Shown: positions 8,461 through 17,596 of the stretch, one piece after another
How positions within the stretch are numbered: the first letter of the stretch is position 1
Layout of the letters: each line of letters begins with the position of its first letter
Notes under the pieces: generated by a model
The model's input: the letters and a program-made list of their open reading frames with translations, nothing else
What the model was told of the DNA's origin: nothing
Database searches by the model: none
NCBI RefSeq assembly: GCF_000760935.2
Contig: NZ_CP049744.1
Span: forward strand, 1,736,001 to 1,800,000
DNA length: 64,000 nt
Source: Rhodococcoides fascians A25f
Lineage (GTDB): Bacteria > Actinomycetota > Actinomycetes > Mycobacteriales > Mycobacteriaceae
Direction of reading: 5' to 3'
Translations under genes and position numbers: made by a program

Positions 8461-9348
8461 GTGCGTTCGTCGGTTCTGGCCACGGCGGTGGTGGTGTCGA
8501 TCGCCGGACTCCTCGGCGGCTGCAGTACCGCCGAGTCGGCCGACCCTGCTGCTGAGGCCATCGTCGTCGGATCCGGCAGCTCGGACATCTCCCAGTTGCT
8601 CGCGCAGATCTACGCCGGTGGGTTGCGCTCGACGGGGGTGGACGTCGAAGTGAAGGACGGCCTCGGTGATCGGGCCGACTACCTCGCAGCCCTCGATCGC
8701 GGCGAGGTGTCCATGGTTCCCGACCTGACCGGCGACCTGTTGCGCACCTTCGACACGCTCGCCGGCGCAACCGAGGCCGAGGACGTGTTCACCGAGCTGA
8801 ACCGCTCACTGCCCGCCGGATTGTCGGTGGGGGACTACGCGACGGCCGAGGATCGATTGGCGATTGCAGTAGCTCCCGACTCGGCGTCGGACGACGGGGA
8901 GACGGTGACGGACTTTCTTCGTCGGGAAGATGTGACAGTGGGGACGGTCGAGGGAGAGGTACATCCGATGGACGTGAGGACAGAGAGTGTGGGCAGCCCG
9001 AGCTTCACCGGGGCCGGATTCTCGGAGTTCATGGTGTACCCGGACGCAGAGTTCGCCATCGACGACCTGAATGCGGGTGCTGTGGATGCACTCGCAATTC
9101 GCACCGCGTCGTTCGGCCCGCTGGCGAAGGATCTGACAACACTGCCCGACGACGAGCACGTCTATCCAGCGCAGAATGTCGTTCCGCTCTACCGCAACGG
9201 GGTGCTGAGCGAGAGTGCTCTGAGGTCGTTCTCGGTGGTGGCGGGGGAGCTGACGACAGCGGACCTCGCCGACATGATCGGCGAGGTCCGTGGTGGTGTT
9301 GCGTCAGGCGATGTCGCTGGCCGCTGGCTCGGTGAGCACAATCTGTGA
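8461..9348 (+). CDS. Second OpuAC-like substrate-binding lipoprotein, divergent and without its own transporter
   Basis: The 295-residue protein has a short signal and lipobox LGGC (Cys21). It keeps the OpuAC-like layout (IVVGSGSSDISQLLAQIYAGGL, then YLAALDRGEVSMVPDLTGDLL) but is strongly diverged from the SBP encoded at 7280-8254. The GTG start at 8461 is preceded by AGGAG about 8 bases upstream. It probably delivers a related ligand to the same permeases, or acts as an independent sensor. Its last 45 bp overlap, tail to tail, the end of the hydrolase gene on the other strand. Confidence 0.8.
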   Translation: MRSSVLATAVVVSIAGLLGGCSTAESADPAAEAIVVGSGSSDISQLLAQIYAGGLRSTGVDVEVKDGLGDRADYLAALDRGEVSMVPDLTGDLLRTFDTLAGATEAEDVFTELNRSLPAGLSVGDYATAEDRLAIAVAPDSASDDGETVTDFLRREDVTVGTVEGEVHPMDVRTESVGSPSFTGAGFSEFMVYPDAEFAIDDLNAGAVDALAIRTASFGPLAKDLTTLPDDEHVYPAQNVVPLYRNGVLSESALRSFSVVAGELTTADLADMIGEVRGGVASGDVAGRWLGEHNL

Positions 9349-10257
9349 GGCATCGTTCGTCGAGGCCCTGACCTTGCGGCCCAGATAAGCGCCCATGTGC
9401 TGGACGGCCTCGGCCGCCTCACGCAGGATCGACGCCTGCAGATGAGCCACGTGCCAGAGCTTCTTGTACTCCACGTGTTCGAGCTCTGCGCCGGACAGGC
9501 GCAGCTGGTCCGCGAACGCGGTGATCTGTGCGTACAGGACCTCGTCGGTGCCGACGTGCATGACGATCGGGGGCAGGCCGTCCAGGTTTCCCAGAAGTGG
9601 TGCGAAGCCCTGATCGAGCGGATCGCCCGCGCCCAGATACGCATCGGCCGAGCTGTAGGACCAGCCTGTGTTGACCACCAGATCGCGATCCTTCGGGGCG
9701 TCGCGCGCACCGGGATCGACCCACGGCGAGATCAACCCGAGGGCAGCCGGGCTCGTCCCGTCGTCCACCAGACGTCGGGCGGTGGCGACCGTCAGACCGC
9801 CGCCGGCCGAATCGCCCGCGATGGCAATGCGATCCGGGGTGAAGCCGTGGACACGAACCAGCTCGCGGAATGCCGCCACGGCGTCGTCCAGACCGGCCGG
9901 GTACGGATTCTCCGGTGCCAGCCGGTAGTCGAGCACGTAGACGGCACTGGCCGATTCCCGGGCCAGGTGCGCGGCCAAGGAGCGGTGCGTGTTGATCGAT
10001 CCGATCGTGTACGCGCCGCCGTGGAGATACAGAATCGCGGTGTCGCGTTCGGTCGCACCGACGGTGACACGCTCGGCTTTGCGGCCCGCGAGCGTCAACT
10101 TCTGCGCGACGGTTCCGTGCGGGAGCGTCTGCAGCGGAGCCCCGGCTTCGAGGATCATTCGCTGGGTGCGAAACGAGAACCGCGGATTCAGCGCGAGGCG
10201 ATAGAACGGCTTCAGTGCGGCCGCAACGATCGGCAGGGGAACGTAGAAGGCTTTCAC
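9304..10257 (-). CDS. Alpha/beta hydrolase, hormone-sensitive-lipase family (LipR-like)
   Basis: The 317-residue esterase has the family IV signature HGGAY at 79-83 (oxyanion hole) and the nucleophile elbow GDSAGG at 148-153 (Ser150). The acid GTDEVL and base WHVAH lie toward the C-terminus. It is the last gene of a three-gene minus-strand operon after an SDR and a Baeyer-Villiger-type monooxygenase. This set resembles mymA-lipR-Rv3085 of mycobacteria. A plausible role is hydrolysis of esters produced by the monooxygenase, which is inferred from context. Its 3' end overlaps the convergent SBP gene by 45 bp. Confidence 0.88.
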   Translation of the reverse strand: MKAFYVPLPIVAAALKPFYRLALNPRFSFRTQRMILEAGAPLQTLPHGTVAQKLTLAGRKAERVTVGATERDTAILYLHGGAYTIGSINTHRSLAAHLARESASAVYVLDYRLAPENPYPAGLDDAVAAFRELVRVHGFTPDRIAIAGDSAGGGLTVATARRLVDDGTSPAALGLISPWVDPGARDAPKDRDLVVNTGWSYSSADAYLGAGDPLDQGFAPLLGNLDGLPPIVMHVGTDEVLYAQITAFADQLRLSGAELEHVEYKKLWHVAHLQASILREAAEAVQHMGAYLGRKVRASTNDASQIVLTEPAASDIA

Positions 10258-10269
10258 GACGCGACCCGC

Positions 10270-11103
10270 CTACTTCTTGGTGCGCGGCAGCGCACGCCTG
10301 GAGACGGCGACGATCAGGCCCTGGTATCGCGAGCCGGTGATGCGCTGCAGGAGATCGAGGGCGATCGCATCGGAGCCGATCAGCACGCGTCCCTTGCCCT
10401 TCTCGACACCCTTGAGGATGGTCTTGGCCGCGTCGAGCGGGGTGGTCTTGGCGAGCTTGGTGTCGAAGAACTTCGCGAAGTCCGCCTGGTCGTAGTTCTC
10501 GGCGACGGTGGCGTTGCGCGCGATGGCGGTCTTGATGCCGCCGGGGTGGACGACGGTCACCTTCACCGGTGCCTTGGAGATCAGCATTTCCATGCGTAGC
10601 GACTCGCTGAACCCACGGACGGCGAACTTCGCTGCGTTGTACGCGGACTGCGACGGGATCGCCAGCAGGCCGAAGAGGCTGGAGATATTGATGATGTGGC
10701 CGTCGCCGGAGGCCTGGATGTGCGGCAGAAATGCCTTGGTGCCGTTGACGACTCCCCAGAAGTCCACGTCGACGATGCGCTCGATGTCCTTGAACGAGGA
10801 CTTGTCGACGTCACCGTGGTACGCGATGCCTGCGTTGTTGTAGATCTGGTTGACCTTGCCGAAGTGCGCGACAACGGCCTCGGCGTAATCGAGGACGGTC
10901 TCGCGCTGGGAAACATCCAGGAAATCCGACTTGACCTCGGCACCGAGTGCCTCGACTCGTCGGACCGTCTCGTCGAGTCCGGCGGTGTCGACGTCGGACA
11001 GTGCCAGTTTCGCTCCACGCCCGGCCAACTCGAGGGCCAATGCCCGGCCGATTCCCGAGCCCGCGCCGGTGACGACGGCTACCTTGCCTGTGAATGTGCT
11101 CAT
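10270..11103 (-). CDS. Short-chain dehydrogenase/reductase
   Basis: The 277-residue NAD(P)-dependent oxidoreductase has the classical SDR cofactor loop TGAGSGIG at 12-19, NNAG at 89-92, catalytic Ser142 and the Y155-NAA-K159 motif. A C-terminal extension ends in ALPRTKK. The start ATG overlaps the monooxygenase stop by 4 bp, so the two are translationally coupled. In the related mycobacterial operon the equivalent enzyme (Rv3085/SadH-like) is proposed to oxidise a hydroxylated lipid. The substrate here is unknown. Confidence 0.9.
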   Translation of the reverse strand: MSTFTGKVAVVTGAGSGIGRALALELAGRGAKLALSDVDTAGLDETVRRVEALGAEVKSDFLDVSQRETVLDYAEAVVAHFGKVNQIYNNAGIAYHGDVDKSSFKDIERIVDVDFWGVVNGTKAFLPHIQASGDGHIINISSLFGLLAIPSQSAYNAAKFAVRGFSESLRMEMLISKAPVKVTVVHPGGIKTAIARNATVAENYDQADFAKFFDTKLAKTTPLDAAKTILKGVEKGKGRVLIGSDAIALDLLQRITGSRYQGLIVAVSRRALPRTKK

Positions 11104-12671
11104 CGAGCGGCCACCTTGTCTGTGTTGTTGCCGGTGCCGGTGTCTGCCGACGATCCGGAGGAGAGGTCTGCGCTGGCGACGCTACGGTACGCATCCAGAT
11201 CGAACTGCTTGGTCATTCTGCGGAACTCGAACGTGAAGCCCGGCCACAGTGTCGTGTTGTTGCCGTGCTTGTCGAGGTACCAGCTGGCGCACCCGCCGTT
11301 CATCCAGACGCTCTTGGAGAGCTGGTCCTGCAGCGTCACGTTGTACTCGTCCTGCACGTCCTTGCGCACCTCGATGGTGCCGATGTCGTGCTTGTCGATG
11401 GTGTTCAACGCGTCGACCAGGTAGTTGATCTGCGACTCGATCATGAAGACCATCGAGGTGTGTCCGAGGCCGGTGTTCGGCCCCACCAGGAAGAACATGT
11501 TGGGGAAGTTCGCCACCGCTGCGCCCTTGTAACCCTGCTGGCCACCGTCGTCGAAGGTTTCGGCCAACGTGCGACCGTCCTTACCGGTGATGCCCTGGTA
11601 CGCGGGGGAGTCGGTGACGTGGAAGCCGGTGGCGACGACGAGTGCGTCGATCGGCCGCTCGGTGCCGTCCTTGGTCACGATGGATCCTTTGCGGACCTCC
11701 GCGATGCCGTCGGTGACGAGATCGACGTTGCTCTGGGCGAGAGCCGGGTAGTACGCGTTCGAGATCAGCATGCGCTTGCAGCCGATGCGGAAGTTCGGCG
11801 TCACCTTGGCGCGCAACGCCTTGTCCTTGATCTGGGTGCGCAGGTGGTTCTCCGACGCCCACTGCAGGGGCTTCATGAAGGCCGGAGCCTTGGCCAGTCC
11901 GACGACCTGGGTCTCACGCATCGCGTAGATGCCGGCGCGAGAGAGACGTTGGAATCCGGGAACGTGCTTGAAGGCGAAGCGCTCGAGCTTGGTGTACGGG
12001 CGGTCGGCGCGCGGGAGGATCCACGGCGCGGTGCGCTGATACACGTCGAGGTGCTGCACCTGGCCTGCGATGGCGGGCACGATCTGGATCGCCGACGCGC
12101 CGGTGCCGATGACGGCGACGCGCTTGCCGGCAAGGGAGACGTCGTGGTTCCACTGGGCGGAGTGGAACACATCGCCCTCGAAGTCGTGAATGCCCTTGAT
12201 GTCGGGCAGGTTCGGCTCACACAGTGCGCCGACGGCCGAGACGACGATCTTCGCGGTGTAGTTACCGGAGGTCGTCTCGACGTCCCAGCGGTTGGTCTCG
12301 GCGTTCCATCGAGCCGAGGTCACATCCGTGCCGAACACGTGCTTGTCCATGACGCCGTACTTGCGCGCCACCCCGGCGATGTACTTCTGGATCTCGGGCT
12401 GCGTGGAGAACGACCGGGTCCAGTCGGGATTCAGGGCGAACGAGTACGAGTACAGGTGCGACGGCACGTCGCAGGCGGCACCGGGGTAGGTGTTGTCGCG
12501 CCAGGTGCCACCGACGTCGTGGCCTCGTTCGATGACGACGAAGTCCTTCTTGCCTGCCTTCGTCAGCTTGATCGCCGCACCGAGGCCGGCGAATCCGCTG
12601 CCGATGATCAGCGTATCGACGTGACGCGGCGACGTTGCACGGTCCGAAGTGTCTGTTACGGGAAGACTCAT
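11100..12671 (-). CDS. Baeyer-Villiger-type flavin monooxygenase (MymA/EthA-like)
   Basis: The 523-residue FAD- and NADPH-dependent monooxygenase has an N-terminal FAD loop GSGFAG at 24-29, a second dinucleotide loop GTGASA at 189-194, and the BVMO fingerprint F164-x-G-x3-H170-x3-W174 between them. Such enzymes insert oxygen next to ketones or oxidise heteroatoms. It is the first gene of the monooxygenase-SDR-hydrolase operon. It faces a TetR gene across a 69-bp region full of TATTGAC half-sites, so repression by that TetR is likely. Confidence 0.92.
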   Translation of the reverse strand: MSLPVTDTSDRATSPRHVDTLIIGSGFAGLGAAIKLTKAGKKDFVVIERGHDVGGTWRDNTYPGAACDVPSHLYSYSFALNPDWTRSFSTQPEIQKYIAGVARKYGVMDKHVFGTDVTSARWNAETNRWDVETTSGNYTAKIVVSAVGALCEPNLPDIKGIHDFEGDVFHSAQWNHDVSLAGKRVAVIGTGASAIQIVPAIAGQVQHLDVYQRTAPWILPRADRPYTKLERFAFKHVPGFQRLSRAGIYAMRETQVVGLAKAPAFMKPLQWASENHLRTQIKDKALRAKVTPNFRIGCKRMLISNAYYPALAQSNVDLVTDGIAEVRKGSIVTKDGTERPIDALVVATGFHVTDSPAYQGITGKDGRTLAETFDDGGQQGYKGAAVANFPNMFFLVGPNTGLGHTSMVFMIESQINYLVDALNTIDKHDIGTIEVRKDVQDEYNVTLQDQLSKSVWMNGGCASWYLDKHGNNTTLWPGFTFEFRRMTKQFDLDAYRSVASADLSSGSSADTGTGNNTDKVAAR

Positions 12672-12690
12672 GTAGGGGAGCGTAGAAGCT

Positions 12691-12718
12691 TATTGAGTGT
12701 GAGTCAATAGTTATTGAC
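12691..12718. promoter_or_regulatory. Likely TetR operator between the monooxygenase operon and tetR
   Basis: A perfect palindrome GTCAATA-GT-TATTGAC occupies 12703-12718. A third related half-site, TATTGAG, lies at 12691-12697, 5 bp before it. The AT-rich block is centred in the 69-bp divergent promoter region, where TetR-family operators normally lie. Confidence 0.7.
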
Positions 12719-12740
12719 TAATATTCAGTAGGGTGATTGC

Positions 12741-13391
12741 ATGGCGTACGTGAACAGCCCCGGCGCGACGACGAAGAGGACCAGACTCAGTCCCGAGCAA
12801 CGCCGAGCTCAGTTGATCGAGCTCGGTACCGAAATGCTGGCAGACCGGCCACTCGAACAGATCTCCGTCGAGGACATCGCAGACCAGGCAGGTGTCTCGC
12901 GAGGCCTACTGTTCCACTATTTTTCGTCCAAGCAAGAGTTTCACCTCGAAATAGTCCGCGAGGCCTCCCGGTCGATGATCGAGCGCACCGCCCCCGACCC
13001 AGACCTCGAACCTTTCGAGATTCTCCGCGACTCCATCGCCAACTACGTCGACTACGTCACCGAGAAGCGCGACACCTTCATCTCCCTGCTGCGCGGCACC
13101 GCGAGCGGAGATCCCCTGATGCGCGAGGTGTTCGAGCAGACCCGCACCACCATGGCCGAGCGCACTCTCGTCCAACTCGCCGGCCTCGACATGGACGTGA
13201 CCCCCACCATCGACCTTGCCGTCCGAGGCTGGATCGCCTTCGTGGAGGAAGCGACCATCACCTGGCTCCGGGATCCGCACATCAGCCGTGACGAACTCAT
13301 CGACCTCAATGTCAACGCCTTGCCTGCGGTCGCCCTGGCGCCGGGCATGATCTCCGCACTCCTGGGCACCGACGCCGACACGGACGCCTGA
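12741..13391 (+). CDS. TetR-family transcriptional regulator
   Basis: The 216-residue protein has an N-terminal helix-turn-helix at about residues 40-65 (ISVEDIADQAGVSRGLLFHYF) and a helical ligand-binding C-terminal domain. It is divergently transcribed from the monooxygenase operon and is the obvious candidate repressor, probably responding to a lipid or ketone substrate. The palindromic operator at 12703-12718 lies 23 bp upstream of its start, which suggests autoregulation too. Mycobacterial mymA is instead controlled by the AraC-type VirS. Confidence 0.9.
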   Translation: MAYVNSPGATTKRTRLSPEQRRAQLIELGTEMLADRPLEQISVEDIADQAGVSRGLLFHYFSSKQEFHLEIVREASRSMIERTAPDPDLEPFEILRDSIANYVDYVTEKRDTFISLLRGTASGDPLMREVFEQTRTTMAERTLVQLAGLDMDVTPTIDLAVRGWIAFVEEATITWLRDPHISRDELIDLNVNALPAVALAPGMISALLGTDADTDA

Positions 13392-13425
13392 CCAGCCCCC
13401 AGCGCGCCGTCCCGATCCCGCTGCA

Positions 13426-13482
13426 CGCCCCCGCCCGACCGCCCGCCCCGCCGCCCGCCCCGCCGCCCGCCCCCCGCCCGCG
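13426..13482. repeat. C-rich (G-quadruplex-prone) tract
   Basis: 57 bases consist almost only of C and G, with nine runs of three or more C on the plus strand, so the minus strand carries nine G-runs. It lies just after the TetR gene and just before the palindromic repeat pair. Confidence 0.75.
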
Positions 13483-13591
13483 TCAATGGACCCTTGCATC
13501 GCTCAGACGTATGCAAGGGTCCATCCACTCGGATCCGGGGTGTACGTGAATGAACCATTGCACTTTTCAGACGTATGCAAGGGTCCATTGA
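13483..13591. repeat. Tandem pair of palindromic extragenic repeats
   Basis: Copy 1 is a hairpin with 14-bp perfect arms (13486-13499 and 13511-13524; right arm ATGCAAGGGTCCAT) and an 11-base loop. Copy 2 repeats the right part exactly (21 bp, 13504-13524 = 13568-13588), while its left arm (13549-13562) is decayed. The outer arms 13483-13499 and 13575-13591 also pair over 17 bp. It has no coding potential and looks like a REP-type element. Confidence 0.8.
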
Positions 13592-13609
13592 CGAGGAACG
13601 GGGGCCCAG

Positions 13610-13656
13610 CAACGACAACAGCGGCCCACTTCCGGAGGAGTGGGCCGCTGTCGTTG
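13610..13656 (-). terminator. Strong hairpin terminator of kgd
   Basis: A 13-bp perfect core stem (13618-13630 with 13639-13651) around an 8-base loop extends outward with one bulge. It sits 9 bp past the kgd stop codon. Confidence 0.75.
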
Positions 13657-13664
13657 TCGGAGAT

Positions 13665-16600
13665 CTAGTCTTCGCCGACTGCCTTGAAGGCCTCGTCAAT
13701 GATTTCGAGTTGCTCGACGGCGTGTACCTTGCTCGAGCCCGACGACGGTGCGGACATTGCGCGACGGGAGATGCGCTTGATGCCGACCAGCTTCTCGGGC
13801 ATGAGCTCGGGCAGTGCGAGACCGAAGAACGGCCATGCACCCTGGTTCGCAGGCTCTTCCTGAACCCAACGGAATTCCGTTGCGTTCGGGTAGCTTTCGA
13901 GCGCTTCTCGGATCCGACGGACCGGCACGGGGTACAGCTGCTCGACGCGGACGATCGCGACGTCTTCGCGGTTGTCCTTCTGCTTACGAGCGAGGAGCTC
14001 GTAGTAGAGCTTGCCGCTGACCATCAGCACTCGCTTGACCGCGCTGCGATCGCCGGTGCCGGTGTCGTAGGTGGGCTCGTCGAACACCGAGTGGAACTTG
14101 CCGTCGGTGAAGTCCTCGATGTTGCTCACTGCTGCCTTGTTGCGCAGCATCGACTTCGGGGTGAAGACGATCAGCGGGCGACGAATGCCGTCACGCGCGT
14201 GCCTGCGCAGCAGGTGGAAGTAGTTCGCGGGGGTCGAGGGGAGTGCGACGGTCATCGAGCCCTCGGCGCACAGCGTCAGGAAGCGTTCGATGCGTCCGGA
14301 CGTGTGGTCGGGACCCTGGCCCTCGTGGCCGTGCGGCAGCAGCAGCACGACGTCGGAGAGCTGACCCCACTTGGCTTCACCGGAGGAGATGAACTCGTCG
14401 ATGATGGACTGAGCGCCGTTGACGAAGTCGCCGAACTGCGCTTCCCACATCACCAGTGCGTCCGGGTTGCCCACGGAGTAGCCGTACTCGAAGCCGACGG
14501 CGGCGAATTCGCTCAACGCGGAGTCGTAGACCATGAACTTGCCGGGGTTGTCGCTGCCGATGTTCTGCAGCGGGGTGTACTCGGCACCGGTCTTGCGGTC
14601 GATGATCACCGAGTGCCGCTGGGTGAACGTGCCGCGGCGGGTGTCCTGGCCGGAGAAGCGAATATTGCGTCCCTCGTCCACCAGCGATCCGAGTGCCAAC
14701 AGCTCGCCGAAGGCCCAGTCGACCTTGCCCTCGTGCGCCATCTCGCGACGCTTTTCGAGTACCGGCTTGACGCGCGGGTGCACGTTGAACCCGTCCGGTA
14801 CGTCGAGGTGGGCATCGCCGATGCGGTGCAGCACGGCCTTGTCGACGGCCGTGGTGAGCTTGGCCGGCAACTGCTGATCGAGTTCGACCGACTCGCTGGG
14901 CTCGGGGGTGTACTTCTCGAGTTCGCGTACCTCGTTGAAGACGCGTTCGAGCTGACCCTGGTAATCGCGGAGTGCGTCCTCGGCTTCCTTGAGCGAGATG
15001 TCTCCACGGCCGATGAGCGATTCGGTGTAGCTCTTGCGGACGCTGCGCTTGGTGTCGATCACGTCGTACATCGCCGGCTGGGTCATCGAGGGGTCGTCGC
15101 CCTCGTTGTGACCGCGACGGCGGTAGCAGATCATGTCGATGACGACGTCCTTGTGGAACTTCTGACGGAAGTCCACCGCCAGCTGAGCGACCCAGGCACA
15201 GGCCTCGGGGTCGTCGCCGTTGACGTGGAAGATCGGCGCAGCGATCATCTTGGCCACGTCGGTGCAGTACTCGGACGAACGCGAGAACTCCGGCGACGTG
15301 GTGAAGCCGACCTGGTTGTTGACGACGATGTGCACTGTTCCACCGGTGCGGTAGCCCCGCAGATCGGACAGGTTCAGTGTTTCGGCGACGACGCCCTGGC
15401 CGGCGAAGGCAGCATCTCCGTGCAGCATCAGCGGCAGGACGGAGTAGCCACCCTGGCCGGTGCCCTTGTCCAGCAGGTCCTGCTTGGCGCGGACGAGGCC
15501 TTCGAGAACAGGGTCGACGGCTTCGAGGTGCGACGGGTTCGCGGTGAGCGAGACCTTGATGTCGTTGTCCCCGAACATCTGGATGTACGTGCCCTCGGCA
15601 CCGAGGTGGTACTTCACGTCGCCGGAGCCGTGTGCGGCGGCCGGGTTCATGTTGCCCTCGAACTCGGTGAAGATCTTCGAGTAGGGCTTGCCGACGATGT
15701 TGGCGAGCACGTTCAGCCGGCCGCGGTGCGGCATGCCGATGACGACCTCGTCGAGGGCATATTCCGCGCTCTGGTCGATGACGGAGTCCATCATCGGAAT
15801 AACCGCTTCCGCGCCTTCGAGCGAGAAGCGCTTCTGCCCGACGTACTTGGTCTGCAGGAACGTCTCGAAGGCCTCGGCGGCGTTGAGCTTGCTCAGGATG
15901 TACTTCTGTTGCGCCACAGTCGGTTTGACGTGCTTTGCCTCGACGCGCTCCTGCAGCCACGAGACCTGCTCGGTCTCGAGGATGTGGGTGTACTCGACGC
16001 CGACGTGGCGGCAGTACGAGTCGCGCAGCACGCTGAGCACGTCGCGCAGCTTCATCTTGTCCCGGCCGTGGAATCCGCCGACCTTGAACTCGCGGTCGAG
16101 GTCCCACAGCGTCAGGTCGTGGCTGATCACGTCGAGGTCCGGATGCATCCGGAACTTGTCCTTGGTGAACTGCAACGGGTCGGTGTCGGCCATCAGGTGA
16201 CCGCGGTTGCGGTACGCCGCGATGAGCTCGAGCACGCGGGTGTTCTTGTCGACCGTGCCCTCGGGCAGATCCTTGCGCCAGCGAATCGGCTCGTACGGGA
16301 TCTTGAGCGAGTGGAACAGCTCGTCGTAGAACTCGTCGCTGATCAGCAGGTTGTGGATCGTCTTGAGGAAGTCACCCGACTCCGCACCCTGAATGATGCG
16401 GTGGTCGTACGTCGAGGTCAGCGTCATGAGCTTGCCGACGCCGAACTCGGCGAGACGCTCGTCGCTGGCACCCTGGAACTCTGCCGGGTACTCCATTGCT
16501 CCGGCGCCGATGATGGCACCCTGGCCGTTCATCAGACGCGGCACCGAGTGCACGGTTCCGATTCCGCCGGGGTTGGTCAGCGAGATGGTGACGCCCTGGA

Positions 16601-17486
16601 AGTCCTCACCGGTGAGCTTGCCGTCGCGGGCGCGCCGGACGATGTCCTCGTACGCGTTGTAGAACTGCGTGAACGTGAAGTCCTGCGTGTTCTTGATGGC
16701 AGCGACGACGAGCGAGCGGTTGCCGTCCTTGCCGGGCAGGTCGATCGCCAGACCGAGGTTGATCGCGGCCGGAGTGACGGCGTTCGGCTTGCCGTCGACC
16801 TCGGCGAAGTGGCGGTTCATGTTCGGGAACGCCTTGACGGCCTGCACGATGGCATAGCCGAGCAGGTGCGTGAACGAGATCTTGCCGCCGCGGGTACGCG
16901 CGAGGTGGTTGTTGATGACCAGACGGTTGTCCACCATCAACTTCGCCGGAATCGCACGCACACTGGTTGCAGTCGGAATCTGCAACGAGGCCGACATGTT
17001 CTTTGCTACCGCTGCTGCTGCGCCGCGCAGGATCTTGCTCGACTCTTCGCCGAATTCGGCTGCTGCCGGGGCTGACTTCGCCGGAGCGACCTTCTTCTCG
17101 GCAGGCTTTGCAGCGGCCGCAGGCTTTGCGGGCTCGGCCTTGGGAGCGGCGGCTTTCGGGGCAGCCTTGGTCGCTGCGGCCTTCGGAGCGTCGGCCTTGG
17201 GAGCGCTGTCCTTCTGCGGAGCCGAGGCGGCAGGCTTGGCGGGAGGCGCGGGTGCTGCGGGGGGAGCGGACTTGGCCGAACTACCGTTCGAGGCTGCGCC
17301 GTTGCCGTTACCGGACGCACCGTTCGAGCTGCCGGCGGTCTCGTCGGTCACGGCCTCGGGGTCGTAACCGGTGAGGAACTCGTGCCAGCTCGCGTCGACG
17401 GAGGAAGGGTCTTGCTTGAATCGCTGGTACATCTCGTCGACCAGCCATTGATTTTGTCCGAATTGGGTAGTAGAGCTGCTGCTCAC
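13665..17486 (-). CDS. kgd: Multifunctional 2-oxoglutarate metabolism enzyme Kgd (SucA-like E1/E2 fusion)
   Basis: The 1273-residue TCA-cycle enzyme acts on 2-oxoglutarate as ThDP-dependent decarboxylase, carboligase and E1 component in actinobacteria. Domains: an N-terminal E1o anchor (1-45, [13 protein letters not shown]), a long Ala/Pro/Lys linker (50-145), an E2-like acyltransferase domain (about 150-375, with active-site DHR at 361-363), and the ThDP-binding E1 domains from about 420 (HRGRLN at 587-592; a GDAAFAG...ETLNLS motif follows). The start is GTG at 17484-17486. Its fusion of an E2 catalytic domain to E1 is typical of Corynebacteriales. The family is inhibited by the FHA protein GarA, which is not encoded here. 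Confidence 0.96.
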   Translation of the reverse strand: MSSSSTTQFGQNQWLVDEMYQRFKQDPSSVDASWHEFLTGYDPEAVTDETAGSSNGASGNGNGAASNGSSAKSAPPAAPAPPAKPAASAPQKDSAPKADAPKAAATKAAPKAAAPKAEPAKPAAAAKPAEKKVAPAKSAPAAAEFGEESSKILRGAAAAVAKNMSASLQIPTATSVRAIPAKLMVDNRLVINNHLARTRGGKISFTHLLGYAIVQAVKAFPNMNRHFAEVDGKPNAVTPAAINLGLAIDLPGKDGNRSLVVAAIKNTQDFTFTQFYNAYEDIVRRARDGKLTGEDFQGVTISLTNPGGIGTVHSVPRLMNGQGAIIGAGAMEYPAEFQGASDERLAEFGVGKLMTLTSTYDHRIIQGAESGDFLKTIHNLLISDEFYDELFHSLKIPYEPIRWRKDLPEGTVDKNTRVLELIAAYRNRGHLMADTDPLQFTKDKFRMHPDLDVISHDLTLWDLDREFKVGGFHGRDKMKLRDVLSVLRDSYCRHVGVEYTHILETEQVSWLQERVEAKHVKPTVAQQKYILSKLNAAEAFETFLQTKYVGQKRFSLEGAEAVIPMMDSVIDQSAEYALDEVVIGMPHRGRLNVLANIVGKPYSKIFTEFEGNMNPAAAHGSGDVKYHLGAEGTYIQMFGDNDIKVSLTANPSHLEAVDPVLEGLVRAKQDLLDKGTGQGGYSVLPLMLHGDAAFAGQGVVAETLNLSDLRGYRTGGTVHIVVNNQVGFTTSPEFSRSSEYCTDVAKMIAAPIFHVNGDDPEACAWVAQLAVDFRQKFHKDVVIDMICYRRRGHNEGDDPSMTQPAMYDVIDTKRSVRKSYTESLIGRGDISLKEAEDALRDYQGQLERVFNEVRELEKYTPEPSESVELDQQLPAKLTTAVDKAVLHRIGDAHLDVPDGFNVHPRVKPVLEKRREMAHEGKVDWAFGELLALGSLVDEGRNIRFSGQDTRRGTFTQRHSVIIDRKTGAEYTPLQNIGSDNPGKFMVYDSALSEFAAVGFEYGYSVGNPDALVMWEAQFGDFVNGAQSIIDEFISSGEAKWGQLSDVVLLLPHGHEGQGPDHTSGRIERFLTLCAEGSMTVALPSTPANYFHLLRRHARDGIRRPLIVFTPKSMLRNKAAVSNIEDFTDGKFHSVFDEPTYDTGTGDRSAVKRVLMVSGKLYYELLARKQKDNREDVAIVRVEQLYPVPVRRIREALESYPNATEFRWVQEEPANQGAWPFFGLALPELMPEKLVGIKRISRRAMSAPSSGSSKVHAVEQLEIIDEAFKAVGED

Positions 17487-17596
17487 GGCAGTAGTTCGCC
17501 TCGTTTCTGTCTTCGTTCCCGTTCAGCGCGCGTACAAGTCCAGGCTAGACCTTTGGTCCAGCTCACGTGCGCCCGGGACGTAGCTGTGATATGTAC

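Noticed and set aside
13575..17075. Very long open frame (over 1100 codons) on the plus strand opposite kgd.
   Set aside because: It is the antisense shadow of kgd created by high GC at third positions; its protein is Val/Leu/Asp/His-rich without domains, while the minus strand gives a perfect Kgd.
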